Positions 35,677 through 47,600 are shown, numbered from the stretch's first letter. The stretch: DNA of 64,000 nucleotides from Neisseria canis (GCF_900636765.1 NZ_LR134313.1:930001-994000); one strand, 5' to 3'. Translations and numbers: made by a program. Notes: a model not told the origin generated them from the letters alone.

Positions 35677-37089
35677 TTAAAACACTTTTACCAGCGACAG
35701 ACCGACTTCGTTTTGCCGGTATCGGTACAGCCATTCGATGTTGCTGTTGACCCTGCGGTGTTTGAAGGTGAAGGTCGGTTTCATGCCGGCAATGCTCCAT
35801 CGTTCGGCGCCTGCGCTCAGGATGTAGATTTGCTCGTTGTCGCGGCGGCGTTGTTCGAAAATGGCGTCGTCGGCTTTGTAGGAGCGGTGCTGGAGAATGG
35901 CTAAGGCGGAGGCATCGAAGCCGCCGGCGAACTGTTTGCCCGCGCCTATGCGCAAGGCCGGTTGGCGGTAATCGCCTTGGCCGTCTTCGGTGGTGCGTTT
36001 TTGCCAGTCCAAACCGCCGAACAATGCCCAGTCTTCCCGCGGCATATAGGTTAGGGTGTTGTAAACGGCGAATGAGTTGCCGTTGTTATGGGCGGATTCT
36101 TCGTCGAAATATTTGAGCTTTTTCCATTCGGTTTCGGTGTTCCATGCCCATTTGCCTTTGTTTTCGTTCCATTCGGCGCGCGCGCCGTGAGCTCGGTGCG
36201 AGGCATGGCTGCCCTCGGCGCTCCATTCCCATAGGGGTGAGAGGGTGAGCGAGCGGCGGGCGTTGGTAAACTGGTAGCCTGCGCTGAGGTTGAGCGTGTG
36301 CTCGTTATGCTCTTGCCGGTTGCGGTACACGCGGCCGAAAGCCAGCGCGCGTGCGGCGATGCCGTGATGCCCCTGTACTTGCCAGTGCTTGCTTAAGGCT
36401 GCTTCGTATTTGAGACCCAAAGCGCTTTGCGGCTCGGGCGAATTCCAGTAATCGATACATTCGCCTTCAAATTCGGCATTGCATTTGAAGCCTCCGGCAC
36501 CTTCGTTGACATTGCTGTTCCACACGCTGCCGATGTTGAACGAGCCTTGCAGGCTTTGCCGTTGGTCGATGGCGGTCTGAAAAGACCGGATGTTGCTCAA
36601 AACCGGCTCGGGCAGCGGCTCTTGTGCTGCTTTGGCAAATTCGGCGGCGGCTTCGCGGTTTAGGTGGTCGTCAAACAGCAGGCGCGCCAAATCGAGGCGG
36701 CCGCGGGTAAAGTCGGGCTGGCGTTGCAGCAGGGTTTCGTATTTCTGCCGCGCCGCTTTCATATTGCCGTCGGCTTTGCTGAGCGCGGCATCGGCGAAGA
36801 GCGCCAGGTCTTCATCGTGATCCGGCTGCTGCCGGTACTGGGCCAACAGGCGGCGCACTTCAGGCCAGTCGCTGTGGTTTACGGCTACAAACAGAGCCTC
36901 GCCGGTGTCCTGCTGTATTTCCTGCTGCGGGTTTTCCATGCCTGTCTGAATGGCATCGTCTGCCACGTTTTTTCTTTCCTGCACTTGTACTGCCTGCCGG
37001 GTGTTCTGCCAAAGGCGCTGTGCCGTGTCGTCTGCCGCAAAGGCGGGCAGGGAAACGGCCAAGCAAAGGTACATGGATTTTTTCAACAT
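35677..37089 (-). CDS. Slam (DUF560) outer-membrane translocon for surface or secreted proteins
   Basis: In this ~470-residue protein a signal peptide (KKSMYLCLAVSLPAFAA) is followed by a TPR-rich periplasmic domain (about residues 80-190; ARQKYETLLQRQPDFTRGRLDLARLLFD). A 14-strand-type beta-barrel ends in EVGLSLVKVF with a C-terminal Phe. Motifs QGSFNIGSVWNSNVNEG and GYQFTNARRSLTLSP fit Slam. I chose MLKKSMY as the start because it begins a clean signal peptide. Slam proteins move dedicated partners across the outer membrane. The partner here is almost certainly the hemophilin-like gene directly upstream on the same strand. The two are separated by a Correia/REP element. Confidence 0.9.
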   Translation of the reverse strand: MLKKSMYLCLAVSLPAFAADDTAQRLWQNTRQAVQVQERKNVADDAIQTGMENPQQEIQQDTGEALFVAVNHSDWPEVRRLLAQYRQQPDHDEDLALFADAALSKADGNMKAARQKYETLLQRQPDFTRGRLDLARLLFDDHLNREAAAEFAKAAQEPLPEPVLSNIRSFQTAIDQRQSLQGSFNIGSVWNSNVNEGAGGFKCNAEFEGECIDYWNSPEPQSALGLKYEAALSKHWQVQGHHGIAARALAFGRVYRNRQEHNEHTLNLSAGYQFTNARRSLTLSPLWEWSAEGSHASHRAHGARAEWNENKGKWAWNTETEWKKLKYFDEESAHNNGNSFAVYNTLTYMPREDWALFGGLDWQKRTTEDGQGDYRQPALRIGAGKQFAGGFDASALAILQHRSYKADDAIFEQRRRDNEQIYILSAGAERWSIAGMKPTFTFKHRRVNSNIEWLYRYRQNEVGLSLVKVF

Positions 37090-37172
37090 ATATGCCTGTC
37101 TGAAAAGTTGGGGGTGTGTTGAGGATGGCCGATAAAGATAAAGGGCCAATCCGTTTGGTAATTATAAATTAT

Positions 37173-37312
37173 ATAGTGGATCAGCTTAAAAATAGTACGT
37201 TCGTCATACTCGGGCTTGACCCGAGTGTCTCCTAAAGTCAGCGGAACTCAAGATACTCGGGCCAAGCCCGAGTATGACGGAAATGCTACTAAAATAAAGT
37301 TTTTTAACTATA
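37173..37312. repeat. Composite element: Correia-like ends around paired REP hairpins
   Basis: It begins TATAGTGGATCAGCTTAAAA and ends AAAGTTTTTTAACTATA. The interior carries CGTCATACTCGGGCTTGACC and, inverted, CAAGCCCGAGTATGACGG at 37202-37280. It lies between the hemophilin-like gene and slam, so it may reduce or separate their expression. Confidence 0.7.
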
Positions 37313-37373
37313 AGGTAATTATAAAGGCCTACGTTAAAGCAGGCCTTCTTAGATGGATCACAGGGTGATCAGA

Positions 37374-38102
37374 TTATTTTTTGGTACCGCCGAAAGCCGT
37401 ATCCAAGTTGTGGTTGGTTTTGAACTTGGTTACGCCGGCCAGGCTTGAGGCACCGTTGCCGAAGAAGTGGCCTTCGGTTTTGCCGTAGTGTCCGTTGGCA
37501 ACGGCATGACCTTTAAATGAAGCTTTGTGCGGCTTGATGTGTGAATAGATGTCCATCTTCACAGCCGAGTTCTTCATTGAGCCGGTCAAAGTGCGTTTGC
37601 CGAAATCGGCGTGCAATTGGCCGTGCAGCTGGTTGTTGCCGTTGTAGTTGTTGATGCCTTTCACGTTGTAAGTGGCCGTGCCGGACATCGGCATGTTGGT
37701 GGCGCGTTTGTCGCCTGAATAGAAAACGCCGCGGTTTTTACCTTTAACATACTCATTGCCGTTCCACTCGCCGTAGTAAACTTCTGAGCCGCCGCTTTTA
37801 ATGGTGTTGAAAGCGAATTTGCCCATGTGGCGGCCGTGTTTTTGGTCGTGCGCATGAATGGTTTTTACACCGTTTTTATCGCTGCCGGCAGCGTAGTGGT
37901 TCAGGTATTTGTAGTGTACATGCGATTTTTTAGCCACATTTTTCAGCACTTTTTCGCCCACTTCTTCAGAGGCAGGTTTGCCCCATTTTACTTTCTTGGC
38001 CGGTACCCAGCCTGCGTCCGGATAGTAGTAATCAGAACCGGCGTAAGCGCCTGAACACAGCAAAGCAGCCATCAGGGTCAGAGTGGTTTTTTTGATATTC
38101 AT
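37374..38102 (-). CDS. Hemophilin-like secreted Slam substrate
   Basis: This 242-residue protein has signal peptide KKTTLTLMAALLCSGAYA with probable signal peptidase I cleavage before GSDYYY. The Cys is not in a lipobox, so the mature protein should be soluble rather than lipid-anchored. The N-terminal part is His- and Tyr-rich (HVHYKYLNHYAAGSDKNG, HAHDQKHGRHMG). The C-terminal part is the small TbpB-type barrel seen in Slam partners (GTATYNVKG, GKRTLTGSMKN, GKTEGHFFGNGASSLAGV, ending AFGGTKK). Haem capture, as in the hemophilin/HphA family, is inferred. AAGGAG precedes the ATG at 38102. A candidate Fur site lies 219 bp upstream. Confidence 0.75.
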   Translation of the reverse strand: MNIKKTTLTLMAALLCSGAYAGSDYYYPDAGWVPAKKVKWGKPASEEVGEKVLKNVAKKSHVHYKYLNHYAAGSDKNGVKTIHAHDQKHGRHMGKFAFNTIKSGGSEVYYGEWNGNEYVKGKNRGVFYSGDKRATNMPMSGTATYNVKGINNYNGNNQLHGQLHADFGKRTLTGSMKNSAVKMDIYSHIKPHKASFKGHAVANGHYGKTEGHFFGNGASSLAGVTKFKTNHNLDTAFGGTKK

Positions 38103-38320
38103 AATGAACTCCTTAAAAGGTAATGGGCATTGGAAGCTGTTTATTTTGTTGCCTCGGTTTGCCCGGTGGGGGATTGGGTTATTTGTTTTTTGATACGGGT
38201 TCATTGTAGGAAAGTAAAGTTATGACAGAATTAGCAGACATTTAAATTAGATAAACTTGTGCAGCTTTATGTATGAAAACGATATGCTTGTGTTAAATCG
38301 GTTAAGGTGAAATATTAGGG

Positions 38321-38339
38321 TTTAATAAGATTCATTATA
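38321..38339 (-). promoter_or_regulatory. Candidate Fur box upstream of the hemophilin-like gene
   Basis: TTTAATAAGATTCATTATA matches 13 of 19 positions of the consensus GATAATGATAATCATTATC. It lies in the AT-rich gap between the hemophilin-like gene and fghA, as expected for iron control of haem uptake. The distance to the ATG is long and no promoter is certain. Confidence 0.35.
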
Positions 38340-38533
38340 TTAAACAAAAGGTTGGGTTTGGTTGCGCGCATCGGAAAAGTTTAATCTGTTATATTAGGCT
38401 GCCTAAATCAAATAAGGCAGCCTCAACGCAGAAACATGCCTGTCTGAAAAGGCCGGGCTTAGCCTCCCGCCCCAACCGTTTTCAGACAGGCATCTTCCAT
38501 TTAGACAATATTAAAGATAGAAAAGCATAAACA

Positions 38534-39376
38534 ATGAGCGATTTAACCCTAATCTCCCGCAATAAAATGTTCAACGGCCATCACGAGCGTTACCGCCACT
38601 TTTCCGGGAGCACGCAATGTGAGATGACTTTTTCCGTGTACCTGCCGCCGCAAGCGCTGCAAGGTTACCGCGTGCCGGTTTTATATTGGCTCTCCGGCCT
38701 GACTTGCACGGATGAAAACTTTGCCGTCAAAGCCGGCGCTCAGCGTTTTGCGGCGCAGTGGGGCATCGCGCTGGTGATGCCCGACACGTCGCCGCGCGGC
38801 AGCCGAGTGGCCGATAGCGAAAGCAGCGATTTGGGGCAGGGCGCCGGTTTTTATGTTAATGCCACCGAAGCACCTTGGGCGGCACACTACCGGATGTACG
38901 ATTATGTGGCGCACGAGCTGCCCGAGCTGGTTGAAGCCAATTTCCCCGTGACCGACCAACGCAGCATCGCCGGCCACAGCATGGGCGGGCACGGCGCTTT
39001 GCTGATTGCTTTGAAAAATCCCGGGCGTTATGCCGCCGTGTCTGCTTTTGCACCGATTGTGAACCCGGGCGAAACGCCGCTGGGCCGCAAAGCATTTACC
39101 GCTTATTTGGGCGGCAATCCCTCTGTATGGGCGGAGTACGACAGCACGCAATGGGTTGAACATGCCGAAAAGAAACTGCCGATTCTGATTGACCAGGGCG
39201 ATGCCGACGGTTTCTATCCCGAAGAGCTGCAACCGGAAAAATTCGTGGCTGCCGCGCGCAATCAGGGCTTTAAGGTTCAATTCAATATGCGCAAAGGTTA
39301 TGACCACAGCTATTTCTTTATCGCCAGCTTTATCGATGTGCACATTGAATTCCACGCCGATGCTTTGGGCTTGTAG
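38534..39376 (+). CDS. fghA: S-formylglutathione hydrolase
   Basis: This 280-residue esterase D family protein hydrolyses S-formylglutathione to formate and glutathione in formaldehyde detoxification. The nucleophile motif AGHSMGGHGAL is clear. PVLYWLSGLTCTDENF, QRFAAQWGIALVMPDTSPRG and RKGYDHSYFFIASFIDVH (with the catalytic His) are family signatures. The partner glutathione-dependent formaldehyde dehydrogenase is not in view. A spaced DUS pair lies just upstream at 38437-38494. Confidence 0.95.
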   Translation: MSDLTLISRNKMFNGHHERYRHFSGSTQCEMTFSVYLPPQALQGYRVPVLYWLSGLTCTDENFAVKAGAQRFAAQWGIALVMPDTSPRGSRVADSESSDLGQGAGFYVNATEAPWAAHYRMYDYVAHELPELVEANFPVTDQRSIAGHSMGGHGALLIALKNPGRYAAVSAFAPIVNPGETPLGRKAFTAYLGGNPSVWAEYDSTQWVEHAEKKLPILIDQGDADGFYPEELQPEKFVAAARNQGFKVQFNMRKGYDHSYFFIASFIDVHIEFHADALGL

Positions 39377-39462
39377 GCCTTGCCGCAGTTTTTCAGACAG
39401 GCATTGCCCGGTTTGCCCTTTATGGTATATTCCAACATTCAAAACCTGAAACAAAACACATC

Positions 39463-40197
39463 ATGAGCCTGAACAGCAAACTCCCTTTTCCTTCCCTTCC
39501 CGAAGATGTCCGTTCCGACATCCGCGCGCGTGAGTCTTACCACTTGCTCAAAATCATGTCGGAATTTGTGGAAGCCGGCGAAGAGCTGCGCGCCATCCAG
39601 CCCGCCGTGAGCATTTACGGCAGCGCCCGAACGCCGGCCAACCATCCCGATTACCTGTTTACCGAGCGGCTGGCGCGCAAACTTTCCGATGCCGGATTTT
39701 CGGTGATTTCCGGAGGCGGGCCGGGCATTATGGAAGCCGCCAACAAAGGCGCGTTTGCAGGCAAAAGCCCCGCAGTCGGCCTCAACATTACCCTGCCGCA
39801 CGAGCAGGCGGCCAACCCTTATCAAGACCTTTCCGTAACTTTCCAGCATTTTTTTCCGCGTAAAGTCATGTTTGTCAAACACGCCGTGGCCTATGTAACC
39901 ATGCCCGGCGGCTTCGGCACGCTGGATGAACTGTTTGAAAGCCTCACGCTCGTGCAAACCGGCAAAACGCCCGCCCGCCCGATTATTCTGGTAGGCGAAA
40001 CCTTTTGGCGCGGCCTGATTGATTGGGTAAAAGCGCAGTTGCTTGCCAACGGCATGATCAGTCCCGAAGATATGGATTTAATCCGGTTGATGGACGACGA
40101 AGACGAAATCGTCGCCTATATTTTCGAGCACTACGAACGCACGCAAAACGGCTTTTGCAGCACGCCGGTGCAGCACACTTGGGAGTTGGGTTTGTAG
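39463..40197 (+). CDS. LOG-family protein (TIGR00730-type, Rossmann fold)
   Basis: In this 244-residue protein the family motifs SGGGPGIMEAANKGAF and MPGGFGTLDELFE are both present. The second matches the PGGxGTxxE signature of proteins with phosphoribohydrolase activity on nucleoside monophosphates. HFFPRKVMFVKHAVAYV is also typical. It is called a possible lysine-decarboxylase in older annotation, which is misleading. It follows fghA at 86 bp with a single DUS between them. Confidence 0.9.
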   Translation: MSLNSKLPFPSLPEDVRSDIRARESYHLLKIMSEFVEAGEELRAIQPAVSIYGSARTPANHPDYLFTERLARKLSDAGFSVISGGGPGIMEAANKGAFAGKSPAVGLNITLPHEQAANPYQDLSVTFQHFFPRKVMFVKHAVAYVTMPGGFGTLDELFESLTLVQTGKTPARPIILVGETFWRGLIDWVKAQLLANGMISPEDMDLIRLMDDEDEIVAYIFEHYERTQNGFCSTPVQHTWELGL

Positions 40198-40240
40198 GCA
40201 GCGTTGAAATAAACCTCTATCCACTTGCATAATAACGATA

Positions 40241-40320
40241 CGGTCATACTCGGGCTTGACCCGAGTATCTCCTAAAGTCAGCGGAACTCAAGATACTCGG
40301 GTCAAGCCCGAGTATGACGG
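40241..40320. repeat. REP-like paired hairpin element
   Basis: CGGTCATACTCGGGCTTGAC is mirrored by GTCAAGCCCGAGTATGACGG across a spacer (CTCCTAAAGTCAGCGGAACT). Each half is itself nearly palindromic (ATACTCGGG/CCCGAGTAT). The surrounding sequence to about 40372 ends TAACTATA, resembling the composite element at 37173. Confidence 0.8.
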
Positions 40321-40420
40321 AAATGCTACGGAAAGATCCTTTAAAATGAATTTTGCTTCCTAAGCTCCTAACTATATATTTTTTCGGTTGGTTCACGATA
40401 ACAAACAGCCGGCAAGATAA

Positions 40421-40457
40421 AAATGCCTGTCTGAAAACATTTTTCAGACAGGCATTT
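40421..40457 (-). terminator. DUS inverted-repeat terminator after thiC
   Basis: AAATGCCTGTCTGAAAA and its complement form a 17-bp stem with a 3-base loop, 17 bp downstream of the thiC stop on the minus strand. Confidence 0.85.
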
Positions 40458-40473
40458 GCTTAACTCATGCTGC

Positions 40474-42540
<2,067 letters not shown>

Positions 42541-42576
42541 AACGGCGATTAAAACATAAAGCGCCGGTGCTTGCAA

Positions 42577-42607
42577 ATGCCTGTCTGAAAAGGTTTCAGA
42601 CAGGCAT
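42577..42607. terminator. DUS inverted pair between the thiC leader and the next gene
   Basis: ATGCCTGTCTGAAA and its complement form a 14-bp stem with a 3-base loop. It lies 62 bp upstream of the 42669 start and may insulate the divergent transcripts. Confidence 0.65.
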
Positions 42608-42668
42608 CATAGCCAAGAAGCATAAAATCCTGTATCGTATCCACCACGCAAGCAAGAGGAGTATTACA

Positions 42669-42932
42669 ATGACTACATCAAAAAAAGACGACGTAGATTT
42701 AAGCAAAATCAAACCACAGCCCTACGAAAGCTTTGAAGAAGCCGAGCGCCGGCGCGAAGAAGAGGCCACCGAAGTACACGAACCGCTAACCGAGCGGCAA
42801 AAAGAAATCGTGCGCGAACAAAGCAGCATCAACCCGATCACCCAAACCGTGAGCGATGCGATGAAAGAAGTCAACAAGGTGCTCGAAATCGACCGCAAAT
42901 TCGAAGGCTTTATAGAAGAAGACAAAAAATAA
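42669..42932 (+). CDS. Small highly charged protein of unknown function (87 aa)
   Basis: The protein starts MTTSKKDDVDLSKIK and contains EEAERRREEEATEVHEPLTE, then ITQTVSDAMKEVNKVLEIDR. It is acidic and predicted helical, with no signal or membrane segment. I chose the ATG at 42669 because GAGGAG lies 9 bp upstream. The longer reading would add 34 unlikely residues. I cannot name a family. Confidence 0.7.
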   Translation: MTTSKKDDVDLSKIKPQPYESFEEAERRREEEATEVHEPLTERQKEIVREQSSINPITQTVSDAMKEVNKVLEIDRKFEGFIEEDKK

Positions 42933-42947
42933 AGTGCTATTTATCGA

Positions 42948-42985
42948 AATGCCTGTCTGAAAACCATACTTTTCAGACAGGCATT
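42948..42985 (+). terminator. DUS inverted-repeat terminator
   Basis: AATGCCTGTCTGAAAA and its complement form a 16-bp stem with a 6-base loop, 15 bp after the small charged gene. Confidence 0.8.
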
Positions 42986-43107
42986 CGCTATACATTACAC
43001 AAAATTAACATTTCCCCTAAGTTCCCACTAAATATCAACCTGTAATATAGCAGCCTGAAAAAACGTAATTAAGTAATAACGTAATAAGTAATAAAAGGAA
43101 TAAACAA

Positions 43108-43635
43108 ATGTTTAACACCGCAAAAAAACTGGCCGTCGCCACCGCCCTGATTCTCGCCACCGCCTCCACCGGCGCCGTCGCAGCCGACGCATATGTTTCA
43201 CCCAAACACGCCGCTTTGGCGCAAAGCAAAATTTCCGCCCAGCAAGCCATTGATATCGCATCCAAAAAAGTAAAAGGCTATGCCGAAGAAGTGAACTTCG
43301 AGCACAAAAGCATCAGTAGCTACTACGAAGTCGACATCATCGCCAACGGCCAAAAACACGAAATCAAAATAGATGCCGCCAACGGCAAAATTTTGGCAGA
43401 AAAAACCAACCCCCATTACAACCAACCCGCCGCACAACCTGCCGTTTCCCTCAGTCAAGCCATTGCAGCCGCACTGGCCAAAACCGGCGGCCACGCCAAA
43501 GAAGCCGACCTGAAACACAGAGCCGGCGAAGTGTTTTACAAAGTGGAAACCGTAAACAAAGGCCAAAAACAATATGTGAAAGTCAACGCACAAACCGGCA
43601 CAGTAGAAGCCGTGCAGTCGCACGACCATTTTTAA
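43108..43635 (+). CDS. Exported protein with two PepSY domains
   Basis: In this 175-residue protein the signal peptide (KKLAVATALILATASTGAVA) is probably cleaved at AVAADA. Two PepSY-like repeats follow: ISAQQAIDIASKKVKGYAEE with EVDIIANGQKHEIKIDAANG, then VSLSQAIAAALAKTGGHAKE with KVETVNKGQKQYVKVNAQTG. PepSY domains are thought to inhibit or modulate peptidases in the envelope. Periplasmic location is inferred. It is monocistronic with a terminator. Confidence 0.9.
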   Translation: MFNTAKKLAVATALILATASTGAVAADAYVSPKHAALAQSKISAQQAIDIASKKVKGYAEEVNFEHKSISSYYEVDIIANGQKHEIKIDAANGKILAEKTNPHYNQPAAQPAVSLSQAIAAALAKTGGHAKEADLKHRAGEVFYKVETVNKGQKQYVKVNAQTGTVEAVQSHDHF

Positions 43636-43651
43636 TTGCTACTGTGTTGCC

Positions 43652-43682
43652 AAACCGCCTGATTGGATTCAGGCGGTTTTTT
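43652..43682 (+). terminator. Rho-independent terminator after the PepSY gene
   Basis: AAACCGCCTGA and TCAGGCGGTTT form an 11-bp stem with a 6-base loop, followed by TTT. A spaced, partly decayed DUS pair follows at 43700-43760. Confidence 0.85.
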
Positions 43683-43760
43683 GTTATAGCAAAAAGGAAT
43701 GCCTGTCTGAAAGCGTTAGTTTCGCAGAACACCACGCGGCTTGTTTTTAGACAGGCATTT

Positions 43761-44343
43761 TTGATGTGTGTGGACTGGAGCAAATAGTTCTCTTTAGTAT
43801 AAATTAATTTTAAAAAAATAACCAAAGTAATTGAAACTTTTAAAATATTTGAAATACTTTTAACAAAGTGCTATTTTGATCATATTCTTTAATTATTTAA
43901 ACGTTTTTAGTTGGTTTTATTTTTTTTGAGGTGTTTGTATAGGATTAGATTTGTTCTTTATTTCATAGGTATATAACTATTAATTTAAATATGAATGAAA
44001 TAGATCAAAGGTGGAATATTTTTTAGATTAATTGGGTATATTTTTATTGATTGTAAGTATAGCTATTCCTGTTTTCTCTAACTCTAAAGAGTATCTCTAG
44101 TTTTTTCGATAAAGAGTTTTAAGAAAACAGGTAAGTATAAAAAGGATTAATTGGTTATGAAAATGATTCTGCATCTGGTTATGCTAAATCTCAGCAGGCA
44201 TACTATGATTTTTGGATAAATGGAGTATGTGTATTGCTTTTTATTTTAGAGTTGGTGCTTATTCTTTTATTTAATATAGTTAATTATATATTATTTAATT
44301 GTTATTTTTTATAATAACTTGTTTTTTAATTTTGAGTAGGTTT
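43761..44343 (+). other. AT-rich gap with a possible gene remnant
   Basis: About 580 bp of low GC content. In one plus frame, 44153-44313, a readable stretch (ENDSASGYAKSQQAYYDFW, then a hydrophobic VCVLLFILELVLILLF) ends at TAA but has a stop rather than a start upstream. It may be the tail of a displaced membrane protein related to the small gene that follows. Nothing else recognisable. Confidence 0.4.
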
Positions 44344-44652
44344 ATGAAAAATTATAAATTATTAGATTATGTTTTGAATTTTTTATTATTGGTTTTGATT
44401 TTTGCAATATTTTTTTTAATAAAAAATAATATTGATTTTTTAAAGTTAATTCGGATGTTACAACCACTTTTTTGGTTGTTGACTTTATATTGCTCTATGG
44501 TTTTCTATTTTTATTGGTATTTAATTGAGGTGAAATTAAAGGAAAGAGAGGAGCGTTGTTTAGATAATCTATCAAGTAAGAAAAAAAAATATAGAATATT
44601 AGGTGTTGTTTTTGGAGTTTTATTGCTTTTGTCAATTTTATTTAGTTCATAA
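44344..44652 (+). CDS. Small membrane protein upstream of the RTX gene (102 aa)
   Basis: Three hydrophobic segments (VLNFLLLVLIFAIFFLIK, LFWLLTLYCSMVFYFYWYL, ILGVVFGVLLLLSILF) surround a short charged loop (KLKEREERCLDNLSSKKKK). I prefer the ATG at 44344 (MKNYKLLDY) with GAGTAGG just upstream. A start at 44299 would add another hydrophobic stretch. The stop is 17 bp before the RTX start, so the two are probably co-transcribed. Function unknown. A role in RTX immunity, acylation or export cannot be assigned. Confidence 0.55.
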   Translation: MKNYKLLDYVLNFLLLVLIFAIFFLIKNNIDFLKLIRMLQPLFWLLTLYCSMVFYFYWYLIEVKLKEREERCLDNLSSKKKKYRILGVVFGVLLLLSILFSS

Positions 44653-44668
44653 CTGAAAAAGGTATAAC

Positions 44669-47600
44669 ATGTCTGTTGCAAAAACTATTGAGTATGGGGC
44701 AGTATTTATAACTACTGCAGATGCCTCATCATCTGTTACAAATGACTCTAGACCAATTAATATATTAAGTAACGGAGGACAAGTTATTAGTGCTGTTGCT
44801 TCTCTAGCGGGGCCTGCAGGAACAATTGCGACAGCTCCGGCTGCACTGACTTTGACGGCTGGGAAAATTATTACGGATGCCAAAAATGGAGATGCTATTA
44901 GCTCCGGAGATGTGTTATCCATAACAGGTAATACTGTTGCAATTATTGGTGCTGTTGGTGTTGCTCTCGGTGCACCCGTAGCAATTCCAGCTTTAGCAAT
45001 TGGTACGGCTATCAATGTACTTGGTGTTGCAGTTAATCAAGGGTGGTTTGAAAAGGCATTTGATGATTGGAAAAATGAAGTTAACCGCGACGGCAAATAC
45101 AACGTCAATGATCCTTTGGTTCTTGATCTCGACGGTGATGGCATAGAAACCGTAGGCTCTCAGGGCTATAAAGGCACATTATTTGACCATAATAAAGACG
45201 GTATCCAAACAGCAACTGGGTGGGTAGCTTCAGATGATGGTCTACTGGTTATTGATCTCAACTCAGACGGCGTTATTAACAACGGTAGCGAGCTTTTCGG
45301 CGACAGCGCAGTATTGAAAGATGGCAGCAACGCTGCACACGGCTATGCGGCTTTAAAAGAATTCGACAGCAATGCCGATGGGATGGTTGACGCCAAAGAC
45401 GAAAACTTCGACAAACTGCGCGTATGGCGTGATTTAAATCAAGACGGCATTAGCCAAGAAGGCGAATTATTCACCTTAGAATCTCTCAATATCCAATCGC
45501 TGGATGTAGCCTATCAAGATGTGAATACCCGTTTGGGCAACGGAAACACCATCGCACAAAAAGGCAGTTATACCCTTGCAGACGGCCAAACCCGAGAGAT
45601 GGGTGATTTGCTCTTGGCTGCCGATCATCTTCACAGCCGTTACAGTGATTCAGTAAAGCTCACAGAGGAGCAGATGCAGGCGGCAAACTTGAAAGGCATA
45701 GGCAGATTACGCGATTTGCGCGAAGCTGCTGCACTATCGCCTAAGCTGGCCGAAGTGCTGGCAGCCTACAGCAAAGCTGAAACCAAAACAGATCAACAAG
45801 CTTTATTAGACACTTTGGTAGGTGAATGGGCAAAGACCGACCCGCGTTACGGTGGCAATATTGTGTTTGCCGCTCCGTATATTAAAACCGCCAGCGAAGG
45901 TGTGGCGCTTACACCTGCGCAAGAGAGGGAAATGTTGAGTAAAGTCTATATCCCTTCCAAAGAATATCTCGATATGGTGGATCAAACCTGGCATAAAATC
46001 GCTGCATTAGATGCGTTTTCAGGTGAAAAATCCAACACTATTTATGTTTCTTCAGATAGAGACATCGCTAAATTTTTCCAAGCAGCGAATAAAGCCTATG
46101 ATACTTTAGGTCAAAATATCTATAAGGCATTGCTATTCCAAACCCGTTTGCAGCCTTATCTGAATGAAATTGGTATCAAAGTTGAAAATAGTGAATTTTC
46201 ATTTGACTATAATGGGATAGCGGCTAAATTCGGCGATATCTATGTGCAGAATCCACAAAAAGCATTTGTAGACTTGGGCGAGTTTATTGCCTACAGCAGC
46301 GACATGGGAAATGGTTTAGAGCTTGCTGCTTTATCTTCACTGATGGCGGGATATGCACAAAATGCAGTAAGCGACGGCACATTTGAGCAATATGCACAGG
46401 CTTTAGGCAGCGATGTGTTGGAAAAACTAGGCCATAAGCTGGGCACAAACAATGACGATAGTTTGTCAGGCAATAACTTGGCTAACTTCTTATTAGGTAA
46501 TGTCGGCAACGATCGCTTATATGGCGGTAACGGTGATGATATTTTAGGTGGCGGCAGCGGCAATGACGAGCTGCAGGGCGGATCCGGAAGTGACACGCTT
46601 GACGGTGGCAGCGGTAATGACAAACTATACGGTGGTTCTTCCGAAGCAGACACCTATGTCTTCACCAAAGGCCACGGACAGGATGTCGTCAACGATTATG
46701 CTTACCAAGCCGAACATACCGATACCCTGCGCTTTGACGGTGCCAACTTTGCCGATGTGCTGTTTACCCGCAAAGCCGATGATCTGGTTATCAAAGCTTA
46801 CGGCGGTGACGACCAGGTAACGGTACAAAATTACTTCAACAGCTCGTCCTACCGTTATTATCAGTTTGCCTTTGCCGACAAAACCGTGACGGCGGACGAT
46901 ATGGCCGCTCTAACGGTTGCCGGCGAAGGTACGGATAAAAACGATACGCTTAACGGTTGGAATACCGTGGATGTATTGGACGGCGGTTTGGGTAACGACA
47001 CCCTATACGGTTACAACGGCAACGACACCCTGCGCGGTAATGCCGGCAACGATTATCTGAACGGCGGTGACGGACAAGACCGTTTGGAAGCCGGAGCGGG
47101 TGACGACCGTCTGTACGGCGGCAATGGCAACGATACGCTGCTGGCCGATTCCGGCAACAATGAATTGTATGGCGAATCGGGTAACGATACGCTGATCAGC
47201 GGCAGCGGTAATGACAAACTATACGGTGGTTCTTCCGAAGCAGACACCTATGTCTTTACCAAAGGCCACGGACAGGATGTCGTCAACGATTATGCTTACC
47301 AAGCCGAACATACCGATACCCTGCGCTTTGACGGTGCCAACTTTGCCGATGTGCTGTTTACCCGCAAAGCCGATGATCTGGTTATCAAAGCTTACGGCGG
47401 TGACGACCAGGTAACGGTACAAAATTACTTCAACAGCTCGTCCTACCGTTATTATCAGTTTGCCTTTGCCGACAAAACCGTGACGGCGGACGATATGGCC
47501 GCTCTAACGGTTGCCGGCGAAGGTACGGATAAAAACGATACGCTTAACGGTTGGAATACCGTGGATGTATTGGACGGCGGTTTGGGTAACGACACCCTAT

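Noticed and set aside
44155..44217. 20-codon ORF starting MKMILHLVML before the RTX locus
   Set aside because: No Shine-Dalgarno, overlaps the more protein-like frame of the remnant, and no family match.
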